A stretch of DNA of 55,946 bases from Alphaproteobacteria bacterium (GCA_016869675.1 VGDP01000021.1:1-55946); one strand, 5' to 3'. Counted from the first letter of the stretch, positions 18,745 to 28,419 are shown. The notes: generated by a model from the letters alone, not told the origin. A program made the numbers and translations.

Positions 18745-19913
18745 CAGACGATGCCCCGTTCGAAAAGCGGCCGGTTGGCCAGCACCCGCTCGTACGAGAG
18801 CCGAGCGAGATCGAGGGTGACGAAGCGACCGTCCAGCACGAGTTCCTTGAGGGCGCGGCCGATCGCCGGCGCCTGCTGCAAGCCGTGGCCCGACAGCCCG
18901 CACGCGACGAGCAGGTTGTCGAACACGCCGGGCCAGGCGCCAATGATCAGGTTCTCGTCGAGCCGGTTGATGTCGTAGAGCCCGGCCCAGGCGCGGCCCG
19001 GCTTCAGGGATTCGAACGCCGGCACGCGCGCCGCGATGTCCGGCCACACCACCTCGTCGAACCAGGCGTGGTCGACCTCGAAGTTGGCGCCGGCGGGCTC
19101 GGCCTCGTTGGACTTGCCGGCGATGTAGCCGCGACCCTCGGGCCGGAAGTAGACGCCCGAGGGGTCGATGGTCAGCGGCAGGGGCTCGAGCGCGGCGCGG
19201 ATTTCGAAGTAGTGGACCAGACGGCGCACCGGCTCGACCGGCACCGCCATGCCGACGGTCGCGCACAAGGGCGCCGACCACGCACCGGCGGCGACGATGA
19301 CCGTTCCCGCGTCCACGATCTCGCCCGTGGTCAACCGCACGCCGGTGACGCGCCCGCCCCCGTGCGCCAGCGCCGCCGCCTCGGCGTGCCGATAGGCAGC
19401 ACCCAGGTCGCGGGCCTTGCGCCGGAAGCCCTGCAAGATCGCGTGCGGGTCCATCCAGCCGTCCTCGCACCCGAGCGAGCCGAGCGCGATGCCGTCGAGA
19501 TTGAGCGACGGGAAGCGGCGGGCGAGCGCATCGCGATCCATCAGCTCGACCGGCGCGCCGCAGGCGATCTGGGTCGCGTGGCTCGCGCGCAGGTCCCCGG
19601 CGCCTGCCTCGGTCGCCAGGAACAGGTAGCCGCCCTGGCGCAGGCTGACGTCGGGCGCCTGGTCCGCTGTCGCCATGGTCTTGGCGAACGCCTTGTAGAA
19701 CGTCAGGCCGAACTGGGACATCAGCACGTTCTCGGGCAGTGAGAACTGCTGGCGGATGCCGCCCGCCGAGCGCGGCGTCGAGGCGAACTCGTAGGTCGGG
19801 TCGCGCTCGATCACGGCGACCGAGACGGGGCGCCCGTCGGCCTTCAGGTAAAAGGCCGCCGACGAGCCGAGCACGCCGCCACCCACGATCACGACATCGT
19901 AGGATTCCCCCAT
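18744..19913 (-). CDS. DAO-type FAD-dependent oxidoreductase
   Basis: A 389-residue flavoprotein of the D-amino-acid oxidase/sarcosine oxidase fold. DVVIVGGGVLGSSAAFYL is the FAD dinucleotide loop, STPRSAGGIRQQF an N-terminal signature, GTVIVAAGAWSAPL the second FAD segment, and GLSGHGLQQAPAIGRAL the C-terminal FAD motif. The family oxidises amines or amino/hydroxy acids; which one is unknown. It sits 7 bases after ccmI and overlaps ctaA, an unusual place for such an enzyme; whether it serves heme or cytochrome synthesis is open. Confidence 0.85.
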   Translation of the reverse strand: MGESYDVVIVGGGVLGSSAAFYLKADGRPVSVAVIERDPTYEFASTPRSAGGIRQQFSLPENVLMSQFGLTFYKAFAKTMATADQAPDVSLRQGGYLFLATEAGAGDLRASHATQIACGAPVELMDRDALARRFPSLNLDGIALGSLGCEDGWMDPHAILQGFRRKARDLGAAYRHAEAAALAHGGGRVTGVRLTTGEIVDAGTVIVAAGAWSAPLCATVGMAVPVEPVRRLVHYFEIRAALEPLPLTIDPSGVYFRPEGRGYIAGKSNEAEPAGANFEVDHAWFDEVVWPDIAARVPAFESLKPGRAWAGLYDINRLDENLIIGAWPGVFDNLLVACGLSGHGLQQAPAIGRALKELVLDGRFVTLDLARLSYERVLANRPLFERGIV

Positions 19914-19920
19914 CGTCCCC

Positions 19921-21339
19921 TCAACCTGCCGGCAGCCGGCCGAGCTCCTGCTCGGCCCGGTCGCGCTCGGCGCTGCCGACGGGCAGCAGATCGCGCAGCA
20001 TGGTCCATAGCCGGCGTGCCTCGGCCGCCTCGCCGGCCGCCGCCGCGGCGTGGCCAAGCGCCCATAGCGCCGACGGGTTGGCGCCGTCGAGCTCGAGCAC
20101 GCGGCGCCAGACCAGCGCCGCCGCCTCGGGCACCCCGGCACCCTCGGGCGCCGCCTGGCCGATCGCCTCGGCATAAGGCACCAGCACCGCCGGATCGTCG
20201 GGGCTGAGCGTCGCCGCCTGGGCGTAGGCATCCCGCGCCTTTTCCGCCTCGCCCAGCACGCGATAGGCGTTGCCGAGACGCAGCCAGCCCTCCAGGTCGC
20301 CCGGCTCCTCCTCCAGCCGCTCGGCCAGCCGCTCGACCATGCCGCGGATCATGGTCTGCTGGTCCTCGGCTGACATGTCGGCCGCGGCGGCCATGTCCTC
20401 GGCGGTCGGGCCCGACGCCTCGACCCCGCCCGCGTCCGCCGACGTGGCCGGCGCGGGTTCCGGGATGCCCGCCAGGTAGGTCGCCGGATCGGCGCCGATC
20501 GCCTGGGCCGTCGCCGTGATCTGGTCGCGCAGGCTGGCCAGCCACGGCGCATCGGCCGGCGTGCCCTGGCCCAGCGCCGTCCAGATGGCCAGCGCGCCGG
20601 CGCCGTCGCCGGCCTGATCGCGCGCCATGCCGCGGTAGAAGGCCGCCGCCGGGTTGTCCGGCTGCACGGACGCGACCTGGTCGAACAGCGCGAGCGCATC
20701 GGGCGTCACGGTGCCGTCGGCGGCGAACACCATGTGCTCGGCCAGCATGGCGATCGCGTCGGGGTTGCCGTCGCTGAGCTCGACCATGCGGCGCAGCGCC
20801 TCGACCGCTTCGTCGTAGCGTCCGAGCGCGCCGTAGGAGCGCGCGAGCAGGGTCCAGCCCTCCAGATTGTCCGGTTCGGATCGCAGCCGTTCCGCCAGGC
20901 CGCCGACCATGGCGTCGATGTCGCCGGCCTCGGCGCCCACGGCCGCGATGGCGTCGCCCCGCGCCGCGAGCGGCTGGTCGGGCAAGCCGGGCACACCCAG
21001 CGCCAGATAGATCGCGCCGGCAGCCAGCGGCACGCCCATCAGGATGGCGCCGGCGGTGGCGAAGCGGCGTACCATCGAGGTACCGCCGGCGGCCCACGCC
21101 CGCGGCCCGAGGTCGAGCGCGAGGATGCGGCGCTCGATCTCGCGCTTGGCCGCGTCGCGCGCCTCGGCGCCGATCAGGCCGCGCCGCGCGTCCGACTGCA
21201 ACTCGCGCAACTGGTCGCGGTAGACCTCCAGGTCGTAGGCGGCGCGCGCGGCGGCGTTGCGCGGCGCGCGCAGCAGGGGCGCCAGCAGGATCGCCAGCAC
21301 CGCGACCGTGACCAGGCCAAACAGCAGGAAGGTCACCAT
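19921..21339 (-). CDS. ccmI: Cytochrome c maturation protein CcmI (CycH)
   Basis: A 472-residue TPR protein that presents apocytochrome c to the CcmF-CcmH heme ligase. Two membrane segments (about residues 1-20 and 95-115) flank a cytoplasmic coiled region (YRDQLRELQSDARRGLIG), and the periplasmic part carries TPR-like repeats (DNLEGWTLLARSYGALGRYDEA; GDLEGWLRLGNAYRVLGEAEKA). Long bipartite CcmI is typical of alphaproteobacteria. It is 3 bases after ccmH. Confidence 0.92.
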   Translation of the reverse strand: MVTFLLFGLVTVAVLAILLAPLLRAPRNAAARAAYDLEVYRDQLRELQSDARRGLIGAEARDAAKREIERRILALDLGPRAWAAGGTSMVRRFATAGAILMGVPLAAGAIYLALGVPGLPDQPLAARGDAIAAVGAEAGDIDAMVGGLAERLRSEPDNLEGWTLLARSYGALGRYDEAVEALRRMVELSDGNPDAIAMLAEHMVFAADGTVTPDALALFDQVASVQPDNPAAAFYRGMARDQAGDGAGALAIWTALGQGTPADAPWLASLRDQITATAQAIGADPATYLAGIPEPAPATSADAGGVEASGPTAEDMAAAADMSAEDQQTMIRGMVERLAERLEEEPGDLEGWLRLGNAYRVLGEAEKARDAYAQAATLSPDDPAVLVPYAEAIGQAAPEGAGVPEAAALVWRRVLELDGANPSALWALGHAAAAAGEAAEARRLWTMLRDLLPVGSAERDRAEQELGRLPAG

Positions 21340-21342
21340 GGC

Positions 21343-21813
21343 TCAGCCGTGCGGCCCGTCCAGCAAGTCGCGCAGGCGCCGCGCCTCGTCGGCCGAGAGC
21401 GGCGTCGTGGCGGGCTCGGCGCGGCGCGCCTGGCGGCGCACGTAGACGCCGACCGCCAGCGCGGCGCCCGCCAGCACCACGAAGGGGCCCAGCCACAGCG
21501 CCCAGGTTTTGGCCTTGAACGGCGGATCGAGCAGCAGGAAATCGCCGTAGCGCGCGACGATATAGTCGAGCGCCTGTTTGTCGGTGTCGCCGGCGACCAG
21601 TCGTTCGCGCACCAGCAGCCGGAGGTCGCGCGCCAGATCGGCGTCGGAATCGTCGATCGACTGGTTCTGGCAGACCAGGCAGCGCAGGTCCGCCGAGATC
21701 GCCCGCGCGCGCGCCTCGAGCGTCGGGTTCGCCAGCATCTCGTCGGGCTTCACGGCGAACGCGGGCGTCGCGCCGAGCGCGAGCAGGACGGCGATCAGGA
21801 AAGCGCCGCGCAT
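21343..21813 (-). CDS. ccmH: Cytochrome c maturation protein CcmH (CycL)
   Basis: A 156-residue periplasmic thiol oxidoreductase anchored by a C-terminal helix (LGPFVVLAGAALAVGVYV). An N-terminal signal peptide ends near AFA; LRCLVCQNQSIDDSDADLA contains the CxxC pair that reduces apocytochrome c cysteines, and GDFLLLDPPFK is conserved. It follows ccmF directly: the thioredoxin-like ccmG usually placed between them is absent. Confidence 0.94.
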   Translation of the reverse strand: MRGAFLIAVLLALGATPAFAVKPDEMLANPTLEARARAISADLRCLVCQNQSIDDSDADLARDLRLLVRERLVAGDTDKQALDYIVARYGDFLLLDPPFKAKTWALWLGPFVVLAGAALAVGVYVRRQARRAEPATTPLSADEARRLRDLLDGPHG

Positions 21814-21817
21814 GGGA

Positions 21818-23794
21818 TCAGTCCCCCGCCACCGGAGCCAGCCGCCAGCGCGCCGGCGCGCCGACCCGATGCCGCCGGTCGGTCAGGCTGACCACGCCGC
21901 CCAGCACCATTACTAGACCGCCGAGCCACAACCACGGCACCAGGGGGTTGTGGTAGAAACGCATCGACCAGCCCTGCCCGTCCGCCGCGTCACCCAGCAC
22001 GGCGTACAGATCGGCCATCCATGTGGTGTGGATTGCCGCCTCGGTGGTGGTGGTGCGCTGGCTGGGGTAGAAGCGCTTCTCGGGCTCGAGCACGGCGACG
22101 GTTTCGCCGCCACGCGCGACCGTGACCGTGCCGCGCTGGGCCGTGTAGTTGGGCCCGGGAACCTCGCGTTCCCCCTCGAAGGTGAAGCTGTAACCGGCGA
22201 CGTCGACCGCGTCGCCCGGACGCATGACGAGGATCGCCTCGGTGCGCCACGCCGAGGAACCGGTGATGCCGGCGATAATCACGGCGAAACCTAGATGCGC
22301 GATCGTCATGCCCCACGCCGCGCGCGGCAGGTTGACGGCACGGGCGGCGCTGTCGCGCCAGGGCACGCGCCCGAGGCCGAGCCGGCCGCCGAACTCGATC
22401 AACACGCCGACGCCGAGCCAGGCGGCCAGCGCGAGCCCGAGCGCCGAGGCGACGTTGGCGCGGTCGACCAGGGCCATGCCCGCGACCCAGGCCAGCGCCG
22501 CCGCCACCGCCAGCGAGCCCATGCGCTGGACCACCGCGCGGCCGTCGCCGCGCTTCCACTGCACCAGCGGACCCAAGGCCATGGCGAGCGTCAGCGGCAC
22601 CATGATCGGCACGAACACCCGGTCGAAATAGGGCGGCCCGACCGAGACCGTGCCACCGCCCAGAGCATCGAGCACCAGGGGATAGAGCGTGCCAGCCAGC
22701 ACCGCGACGCACGCCACGCACAGCAGCAGGTTGTTCAGCACCATGCCGCCTTCGCGGCTGATCGGCGCGAACACGCCCTCGGGCTTCAGGGCTGGCGCGC
22801 GCACGGCGTACAGCATCAGGCTGCCGCCGATCGCCAGCACCAGCAGGCCCAGGATGAACACGCCGCGCGCCGGGTCGGTGGCGAACGCGTGCACCGAGGT
22901 CAGCACGCCCGAGCGCACCAGGAACGTGCCCATCAGCGACAGCGAGAACGCGATGATCGCCAGCAGGATCGTCCAGCTTTTCAGCGCGTTCCGCTTCTCC
23001 ACGACGATCGCCGAGTGCAGCAGCGCGGTGGCCGCTAGCCAGGGCATGAACGAGGCGTTCTCGACCGGGTCCCAGAACCACCAGCCGCCCCAGCCCAGCT
23101 CGTAGTAGGCCCACCAGCTGCCCATGGCGATGCCGAGCGAGAGGGCGCACCAGGCGGCCAGCGTCCAGGGCCGCACCCAGCGCGCCCACGCGGCATCGAC
23201 CCGGCCCTCGATCAAGGCCGCGACGGCGAAGGAGAACGCCATCGAGAGCCCGACATAGCCGAAGTAGAGGAACGGCGGGTGGAACGCGAGCCCCGGGTCC
23301 TGCAGCAACGGGTTCAGGTCGCGCCCCTCGACCGGCGCCGGGTCCAGGCGTAGAAATGGGTTCGACGTCGCGACCATGAACGCCAGGAAGCCGACGCTGA
23401 TTAGGCCCTGGACCGCCAGCGCACGCGCCTTGAACGCGGGCGGCAGGTTGCCGCCGGCCAGCGCGACGGCGGCGCCGAAGGTCGTGAGGATCAGCACCCA
23501 CAGGACCAGCGAGCCCTCGTGGTTGCCCCACACACCGGCCACCTTGTAGAGCATCGGCTTCAGGGAATGGGAGTTCTCGGCCACGTTGGCGACGCTGAAG
23601 TCCGACGTGACGTAGGCGTGCATCAGCGCCAGGAACGCCGTCGCCACCAGCAGCGCCTGGGCCACGGCGGCGAACGGCGCCACAGCCATCCAGGCTTCGT
23701 CGCCGCGCGCCGCGCCGATCAGCGGCACCGACGCCTGTACGACGGCGACCAGCAGCGCCAGCACCAGCGCGTAGTGGCCAAGCTCGGCGATCAC
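21818..23794 (-). CDS. ccmF: Heme lyase CcmF
   Basis: A 658-residue membrane protein with about 14-15 helices that takes heme from CcmE and attaches it to apocytochrome c together with CcmH and CcmI. The tryptophan-rich WWD domain GWGGWWFWDPVENASFMPWL is complete; GNHEGSLVLWVLIL and HPPFLYFGYVG carry conserved residues. A GTG start overlapping the ccmE stop (GTGA) is chosen over an in-frame ATG 24 bases upstream inside ccmE. Confidence 0.96.
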   Translation of the reverse strand: MIAELGHYALVLALLVAVVQASVPLIGAARGDEAWMAVAPFAAVAQALLVATAFLALMHAYVTSDFSVANVAENSHSLKPMLYKVAGVWGNHEGSLVLWVLILTTFGAAVALAGGNLPPAFKARALAVQGLISVGFLAFMVATSNPFLRLDPAPVEGRDLNPLLQDPGLAFHPPFLYFGYVGLSMAFSFAVAALIEGRVDAAWARWVRPWTLAAWCALSLGIAMGSWWAYYELGWGGWWFWDPVENASFMPWLAATALLHSAIVVEKRNALKSWTILLAIIAFSLSLMGTFLVRSGVLTSVHAFATDPARGVFILGLLVLAIGGSLMLYAVRAPALKPEGVFAPISREGGMVLNNLLLCVACVAVLAGTLYPLVLDALGGGTVSVGPPYFDRVFVPIMVPLTLAMALGPLVQWKRGDGRAVVQRMGSLAVAAALAWVAGMALVDRANVASALGLALAAWLGVGVLIEFGGRLGLGRVPWRDSAARAVNLPRAAWGMTIAHLGFAVIIAGITGSSAWRTEAILVMRPGDAVDVAGYSFTFEGEREVPGPNYTAQRGTVTVARGGETVAVLEPEKRFYPSQRTTTTEAAIHTTWMADLYAVLGDAADGQGWSMRFYHNPLVPWLWLGGLVMVLGGVVSLTDRRHRVGAPARWRLAPVAGD

Positions 23795-24240
23795 GGGGTC
23801 GCCTCCTCGCCGCGCCATTCGCCCGATGCCTCGAGCGCCTCCTTGACCTCCTTGGGCATGTAGGTCTCGTCGTGCTTGGCCAGCACCTCGGAGGCGCGCA
23901 GCATGCCATCGGCGCCGAGCGCGCCCTCGACCACCACGCCCTGGCCTTCGCGGAACAGGTCGGGCAGCACCCCGGTGTAGGTCACCGGCACGGTCTCGGT
24001 CAGGTCGGTCACGACGAAGGTCACGGTCAGGCCGTCCGTTTGCTTGACCACGCTGCCCTCCTCGACCAGCCCGCCCAGGCGCAGGCGGCGCCCCTCGGGC
24101 TGCGACTCGGCGGCCAGCTGAGTCGGCGTGAAGAAGAATAAGAGGTTTTCCTCGAACGCGCTGAGCACCAGCGCGGCCGCGCCCGCCAGCAGCACGGCGC
24201 CGACCATCAGGAACCCGAGGCGGCGATGCTTGCGTTTCAT
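23791..24240 (-). CDS. ccmE: Heme chaperone CcmE
   Basis: A 149-residue periplasmic heme carrier: N-terminal MKRKHRRLGF, one membrane anchor, an OB-fold domain, and the covalent heme-binding motif LAKHDETYMPKEV (His and Tyr). Its ATG overlaps the ccmD stop (ATGA) and its stop overlaps the ccmF start. Length is normal. Confidence 0.95.
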   Translation of the reverse strand: MKRKHRRLGFLMVGAVLLAGAAALVLSAFEENLLFFFTPTQLAAESQPEGRRLRLGGLVEEGSVVKQTDGLTVTFVVTDLTETVPVTYTGVLPDLFREGQGVVVEGALGADGMLRASEVLAKHDETYMPKEVKEALEASGEWRGEEATP

Positions 24241-24419
24241 GGCTCGCCTCCGCGCGCGCGCCGCTCCGGCTCGATCAGGCTCAGCGCGCGCCGGCTGGCG
24301 CGCAGGCGCCGGTGGCTGCCCAGCCACAGGCCGACCAGCACCACCGCCGCCAGCCCGAACGCCGGCCACACGAACAATGCATAGCCGCCCATGGCGAGGA
24401 AGTCGTTGATCGCGGTCAC
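24237..24419 (-). CDS. ccmD: Heme exporter protein CcmD
   Basis: A 60-residue one-helix protein: MGGYALFVWPAFGLAAVVLV followed by a basic stretch (GSHRRLRASRRALSLIEPE). CcmD releases holo-CcmE from the CcmABC complex. The GTG start overlaps the ccmC stop (GTGA) and the stop overlaps the ccmE ATG, so position alone supports the call strongly. Confidence 0.9.
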   Translation of the reverse strand: MTAINDFLAMGGYALFVWPAFGLAAVVLVGLWLGSHRRLRASRRALSLIEPERRARGGEP

Positions 24420-25141
24420 GCGCCGGCCGCCACCTGCTGCAGCGCGCGCACGCGCCGCTCGAGCACCAGCGCCTGCATGCGCACGATGACCAGCGCCACG
24501 TAGTAGAGTGTGAAGCCCGCCGCCATGATCAGCAAGGGCGCCAGCATAGCGGGGTCGATGGTCGGGCCGTCCATGCGCGCGACCGAGACCGGCTGGTGCA
24601 GGGTGTTCCACCAGTCGACCGAGAATTTCACGATGGGCACGTTGACGAAACCGACCAGCGCCAGGATCGACGCCGCCTTGCCGCCCTTGACCGGGTCGTC
24701 GAAGGCGTCCGCCAGCGCCATGTAGCCCAGATAGAGGAACAGCAGCACCAGGACCGAGGTCAGCCGCGCGTCCCACACCCACCAGGTGCCCCACATGGGC
24801 TTGCCCCACAGGGAACCGGTGGCCAGCGCCAGCGCCGTAAAGCAGGCGCCGATCGGCGCGGTCGCGCGCGCCGCAATTTCCGCCAGGGGCTGCTTCCATA
24901 CCAGGTAGCCGGCGCTCGAGACGGCCATCGCCGTGTAGCAGAACAGCGCCATCCATGCCGAGGGTACGTGTACGTACATGATGCGCACGGTGTCGCCCTG
25001 CTGGTAGTCGGCCGGCGAGGCGAACAGGCCCTGGTAGAGACCGATCGCGATGGCGCCCAGGGCCAGCGCGCTGGCCCACGGGCGGATGCGCTCGGAATAG
25101 CGCATGAACCTCGCCGGGCTCGCCAGCAGGTGCCAGGACAT
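24416..25141 (-). CDS. ccmC: Heme exporter/handling protein CcmC
   Basis: A 241-residue six-helix protein with the WWD motif WGTWWVWDARLTSVLVL and flanking heme-ligand histidines (MYVHVPSAWMAL; WWNTLHQPVS). It loads heme onto CcmE with CcmD, in a complex with the CcmAB ABC transporter. Starts 7 bases after ccmB. Confidence 0.95.
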   Translation of the reverse strand: MSWHLLASPARFMRYSERIRPWASALALGAIAIGLYQGLFASPADYQQGDTVRIMYVHVPSAWMALFCYTAMAVSSAGYLVWKQPLAEIAARATAPIGACFTALALATGSLWGKPMWGTWWVWDARLTSVLVLLFLYLGYMALADAFDDPVKGGKAASILALVGFVNVPIVKFSVDWWNTLHQPVSVARMDGPTIDPAMLAPLLIMAAGFTLYYVALVIVRMQALVLERRVRALQQVAAGA

Positions 25142-25148
25142 CGACCCT

Positions 25149-25817
25149 CTAGTCCAGCGCCAGACGGACCGCCGCCGCCGCGGCCCACGGGGCCAGCGCC
25201 AGCGCGCCGAGCAGGAATCCGCTAAGAATCATCAGGTGTGGCGCCGCCGTTTGGCCGGTCAACGCCGCCTCGATGGCGGCGACCCCAAAGGTAAGGACGG
25301 GAACCGCCAGCGGCAAGACCAGCAAGGCGACCAGGACCCCGGCGCGGCGCACGCCCAGTGTCAGCGCGGCGCCGACCGCGCCGATCAGGCTGAGCGAAGG
25401 CGTGCCCAGCGCCAGCGCCCCGATCAGTGCCTCGAAGCCGTCCCATGGCAGGTTGAGCAGAATCGCCAGCACCGGCGCCGCCAGCAGCAGCGGCAGGCCG
25501 GTGGTCAGCCAGTGTGCAAGCACCTTGGCCAGCACCGTGACCACCAGCGGGCACGGCGCCAACGCCAGGAGTTCGAGCGAGCCGTCCTCGAGGTCGGCGC
25601 GGAACACGCGATCAAGCGACAGCGTCGCGGCGAGCAGGGCGGCGACCCACAGCACCCCCGGCGCGATGCGCGCCAGCAGGTTGGGCTCGGGCCCGACGCC
25701 GAAGGGAAACAGGGTGACCACCACCACGAAGAAGGCGACGACCGTGGCGGCGTCGCCGCCCCGGCGCACTGCCAGGGTCACGTCGCGTCCGACGATGGCC
25801 GCGAACGTGCCAATCAC
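25149..25817 (-). CDS. ccmB: Heme exporter permease CcmB
   Basis: A 222-residue six-helix permease: GRDVTLAVRRGGDAATVVAF at the N-terminus and LDRVFRADLEDGSLELLALA are the family signatures. It partners the CcmA ATPase to drive release of heme-loaded CcmE. The GTG start overlaps the ccmA stop (GTGA). Confidence 0.94.
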   Translation of the reverse strand: MIGTFAAIVGRDVTLAVRRGGDAATVVAFFVVVVTLFPFGVGPEPNLLARIAPGVLWVAALLAATLSLDRVFRADLEDGSLELLALAPCPLVVTVLAKVLAHWLTTGLPLLLAAPVLAILLNLPWDGFEALIGALALGTPSLSLIGAVGAALTLGVRRAGVLVALLVLPLAVPVLTFGVAAIEAALTGQTAAPHLMILSGFLLGALALAPWAAAAAVRLALD

Positions 25818-26443
25818 GCCGCCCCCCGCGCCGCGCCGAGGTCCAACCGGTGGGCGTCCGCCAGCGCGATGTCGCCGTGGGTCGCCACCACCACCAGCCC
25901 ACCACCGGCGCGGTGGTCCGCGATGGCCGCGCCCAGCGCCGCCACCGCGTCGCGATCGAGCGTCACGGCCGGTTCGTCCATGAGCCAGAGCGCCGCGGGC
26001 GCGGCGAGCAGCCGGGCGAGCGCCAGGCGCCGGCGCTGGCCCGCTGACAGGACGCCGCCCGGCACGTCCGCCAGGCGCGCGAGACCGAGCCGTTCGAGCG
26101 CGCGGCCCACCCGGGCGTCATCGCCGCCGCGCAGGCGCGCCCAGAAGCGCAGGTTCTGCGCCACGGTCAGCACCGGCTTCACGGCGTCGGCGTGGAACAC
26201 GGCCTGGACCTGGGCGCGGAACGCCTCGGGATCCTCGGCGACGTCGGCGCCGTCCCAGGCGATGCGCCCGGCCGCCGGCTCGATCAGCCCGGCCAGGGTG
26301 CGCAGCAGGCTCGACTTGCCGGCGCCGTTCGGCCCGGTCAGCACCAGCGCCTCGCCGGCGCCCAGCGCGAAATCCACGCGCTCGAACACGCGCCGCTCGC
26401 CGCGCACGCACGCCAGCCCCTCGACCGCGAGCCGGGCGGTCAT
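25814..26443 (-). CDS. ccmA: Heme exporter ATP-binding protein CcmA
   Basis: A 209-residue ABC ATPase: Walker A GPNGAGKSS, signature LSAGQRRRLALARLL (SAGQ in place of SGGQ, typical of CcmA), Walker B LWLMDEP, switch His in VVATHGD. The start is the ATG of MTARLAVEGLACVRG rather than an upstream in-frame codon inside the HAD gene. First ccm gene of the operon, 10 bases after the HAD hydrolase. Confidence 0.94.
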   Translation of the reverse strand: MTARLAVEGLACVRGERRVFERVDFALGAGEALVLTGPNGAGKSSLLRTLAGLIEPAAGRIAWDGADVAEDPEAFRAQVQAVFHADAVKPVLTVAQNLRFWARLRGGDDARVGRALERLGLARLADVPGGVLSAGQRRRLALARLLAAPAALWLMDEPAVTLDRDAVAALGAAIADHRAGGGLVVVATHGDIALADAHRLDLGAARGAA

Positions 26444-26453
26444 GGCGACGCCG

Positions 26454-27071
26454 TCACGGCACACCGAGGCGCGCCAGATCGGCACGCAACCCGGCTGGCT
26501 TTCGGCAATGGACCGCGTGGAACCCGATCGCCCCGGCCATCGCGACGTTGGGATGCGAATCGTCGATGTAGACCGTGCGTTCCGGCACCAGCCCGAAGCG
26601 GTCGAGCATCCTGTGGAACAGGCGCGGGTCAGGCTTGACCAGCCCTTCCTCGCCCGACACCACGACGCCGCGGAACCACTCCAGGAACGGAAAATGCGGC
26701 CGCATGACGGGAAACGCCTCGGCCGACCAGTTGGTCAAGGCGTAGAGCGGCCAGCCCCGCGCGTGAAGTTCGCCCAGCAACAGGACCGAGTCGACGATGG
26801 CGCCGCGGTACATCTCCTGCCACCGGGTCTGGAAGGCCTCGATCGCCCGGAGTTGCGCGGGATGGCGCGCGGCCAAGCGGGCGACCGCGTCTGCCATGGG
26901 TTCGCCCGCGTCCATGGCGATGATCCACGCCGGCGTCACGACCGTGCCGAGGAACGCCTCCATGGCATCTTCGTCGCCCTCGAACACGCGCCGGTAGAGG
27001 TAGCGCGGGTTCCAATCGACCAGCACGCCGCCCAGATCGAAGACGATGGCGTCGAGGTCGGGCTTGGTCAC
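26454..27071 (-). CDS. HAD-IA family hydrolase
   Basis: A 205-residue haloacid-dehalogenase-like phosphatase. Motif I FDLGGVLVDWNP has the nucleophilic Asp, though the second Asp two residues on is replaced by Gly, as in the YihX/epoxide-hydrolase-N subgroup; motif II LTNWS, motif III lysine KPDPRLF, and motif IV YIDDSHPN are present. Substrate unknown, probably a sugar phosphate. GTG start (VTKPDLDAIVFD) chosen because upstream residues are unconserved. It leads the ccm operon, a likely incidental partner. Confidence 0.85.
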   Translation of the reverse strand: MTKPDLDAIVFDLGGVLVDWNPRYLYRRVFEGDEDAMEAFLGTVVTPAWIIAMDAGEPMADAVARLAARHPAQLRAIEAFQTRWQEMYRGAIVDSVLLLGELHARGWPLYALTNWSAEAFPVMRPHFPFLEWFRGVVVSGEEGLVKPDPRLFHRMLDRFGLVPERTVYIDDSHPNVAMAGAIGFHAVHCRKPAGLRADLARLGVP

Positions 27072-27270
27072 GGGCAAGGGTCCGGCCGGCTGAGGCTGCT
27101 GCGCCGGCGCATCATGCGGCCTGGCCGTGGCCCTGGCCAGCCTTGCGACACGGCGGGCTTGCCAAACGTGGGGCGCGACGTCACGCTTCGCGCCCAAGAC
27201 GGGCCGCCGCCGCGCCCGGAAAACGGGGTAGCGCCTGCTCAACGAGACCGCCGGGACCACCGCGACGCGC

Positions 27271-28419
27271 GTGCCTGGGCGCGCCACCTTCGTCGGCCTG
27301 TGGTTCCTGCTGACGCTGGCGCGCGGCGTGCTCATCACGGTCATCCCGCTGACGGCGCACCGTCTGTTCCACGACGCCCAGAGCGTCAGCGAGGTCTATT
27401 TCGTCATCAGCCTGCTGGCGCTGGGCGTCAGCCTGGCCTCGCCGATGCTGATCGCGCTGTTGCGCCAGCGCTGGGTCTTTTCGCTAGGTTGCCTCAGCCT
27501 GATCAGCTCGGCGATCCTGATCGGCCTGGACGAACCGTGGTCCGTGCCCGCCGGCATGGCCTTGCAGCTGTTCGGCGTCGTCGGCACCGAGATCCCGCTC
27601 AACCTCTACATCCTGGACTACATCCCGCGCCGCGACCTGGTGCGCTTCGAGCCGTTGCGTCTGTTCTTCGCGGCGGGGCCGTGGACGGTCGGCCCGTGGC
27701 TGGGCGTCAAGCTGCAGGAGGCCGTGGCGCCCTGGGCGCCCTTCGTGCTTTCCGGCTCGATCGCGGCGGCACTGCTCGCACTGTTCTGGGCCCTGCGCAT
27801 CGCCGACCGCGGCCTGGGTGCGCCGGCGCACGCACGCCCCGCCAACCCGCTGCGCTTCGTGCCGCGCTTCGCCCGCCAGCCGCGTCTGCGCCTGGCCTGG
27901 ATCCTGGCGTTCGGTCGCGCCGGCTGGTGGTACATGTTCTTCATCTACGCGCCGATCTACTGCGTGACCTACGGCCTGGGCCCCGAGGTGGGCGGGCTCC
28001 TGGTGTCGCTGGGCAGCGCCGGCATCTTCGGCGCACCCCTGTTCGGTTGGATCGCGCGCCGAGTCGGCCTGCGCCGGCACCTGATCTGGGCCTATGGCAC
28101 CACCGGCGCCATCACGCTGCTGGTCGCCCTGGTGGCGCCCTGGCCTTGGCTCGGCTTCGCCACGCTGCTGGCCGCGACCGTGTTCACCAGCACCATCGAC
28201 GGCGCCGGCAACACCCTCTTCCTGCGCGCCGTTCGGCCCCTGGAAAGGGCGGAAATGACTGCTGTCTTTATGACCTACCGGGATTCCGCCCAGCTTTCGG
28301 TGCCGGGCATCTACGCGGTCATGCTGCTGGTTCTGCCGCTGCCCTACGTGTTCGTCGTTTCGGGGGTGGTGACCGCCTCGCTCGCCCTGGTGGCACGCTA
28401 CATCCCGCGCCGGATGTAA
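27271..28419 (+). CDS. MFS family transporter
   Basis: A 382-residue, roughly twelve-helix transporter: [20 protein letters not shown] and the loop [19 protein letters not shown] between helices resemble the MFS motif A loops. The substrate cannot be told. GTG start; the first helix begins soon after ([13 protein letters not shown]), so the N-terminus looks complete. It ends in a TAA that I take as genuine. Divergent from the HAD-ccm operon and 61 bases upstream of acnA on the same strand. Confidence 0.75.
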   Translation: MPGRATFVGLWFLLTLARGVLITVIPLTAHRLFHDAQSVSEVYFVISLLALGVSLASPMLIALLRQRWVFSLGCLSLISSAILIGLDEPWSVPAGMALQLFGVVGTEIPLNLYILDYIPRRDLVRFEPLRLFFAAGPWTVGPWLGVKLQEAVAPWAPFVLSGSIAAALLALFWALRIADRGLGAPAHARPANPLRFVPRFARQPRLRLAWILAFGRAGWWYMFFIYAPIYCVTYGLGPEVGGLLVSLGSAGIFGAPLFGWIARRVGLRRHLIWAYGTTGAITLLVALVAPWPWLGFATLLAATVFTSTIDGAGNTLFLRAVRPLERAEMTAVFMTYRDSAQLSVPGIYAVMLLVLPLPYVFVVSGVVTASLALVARYIPRRM

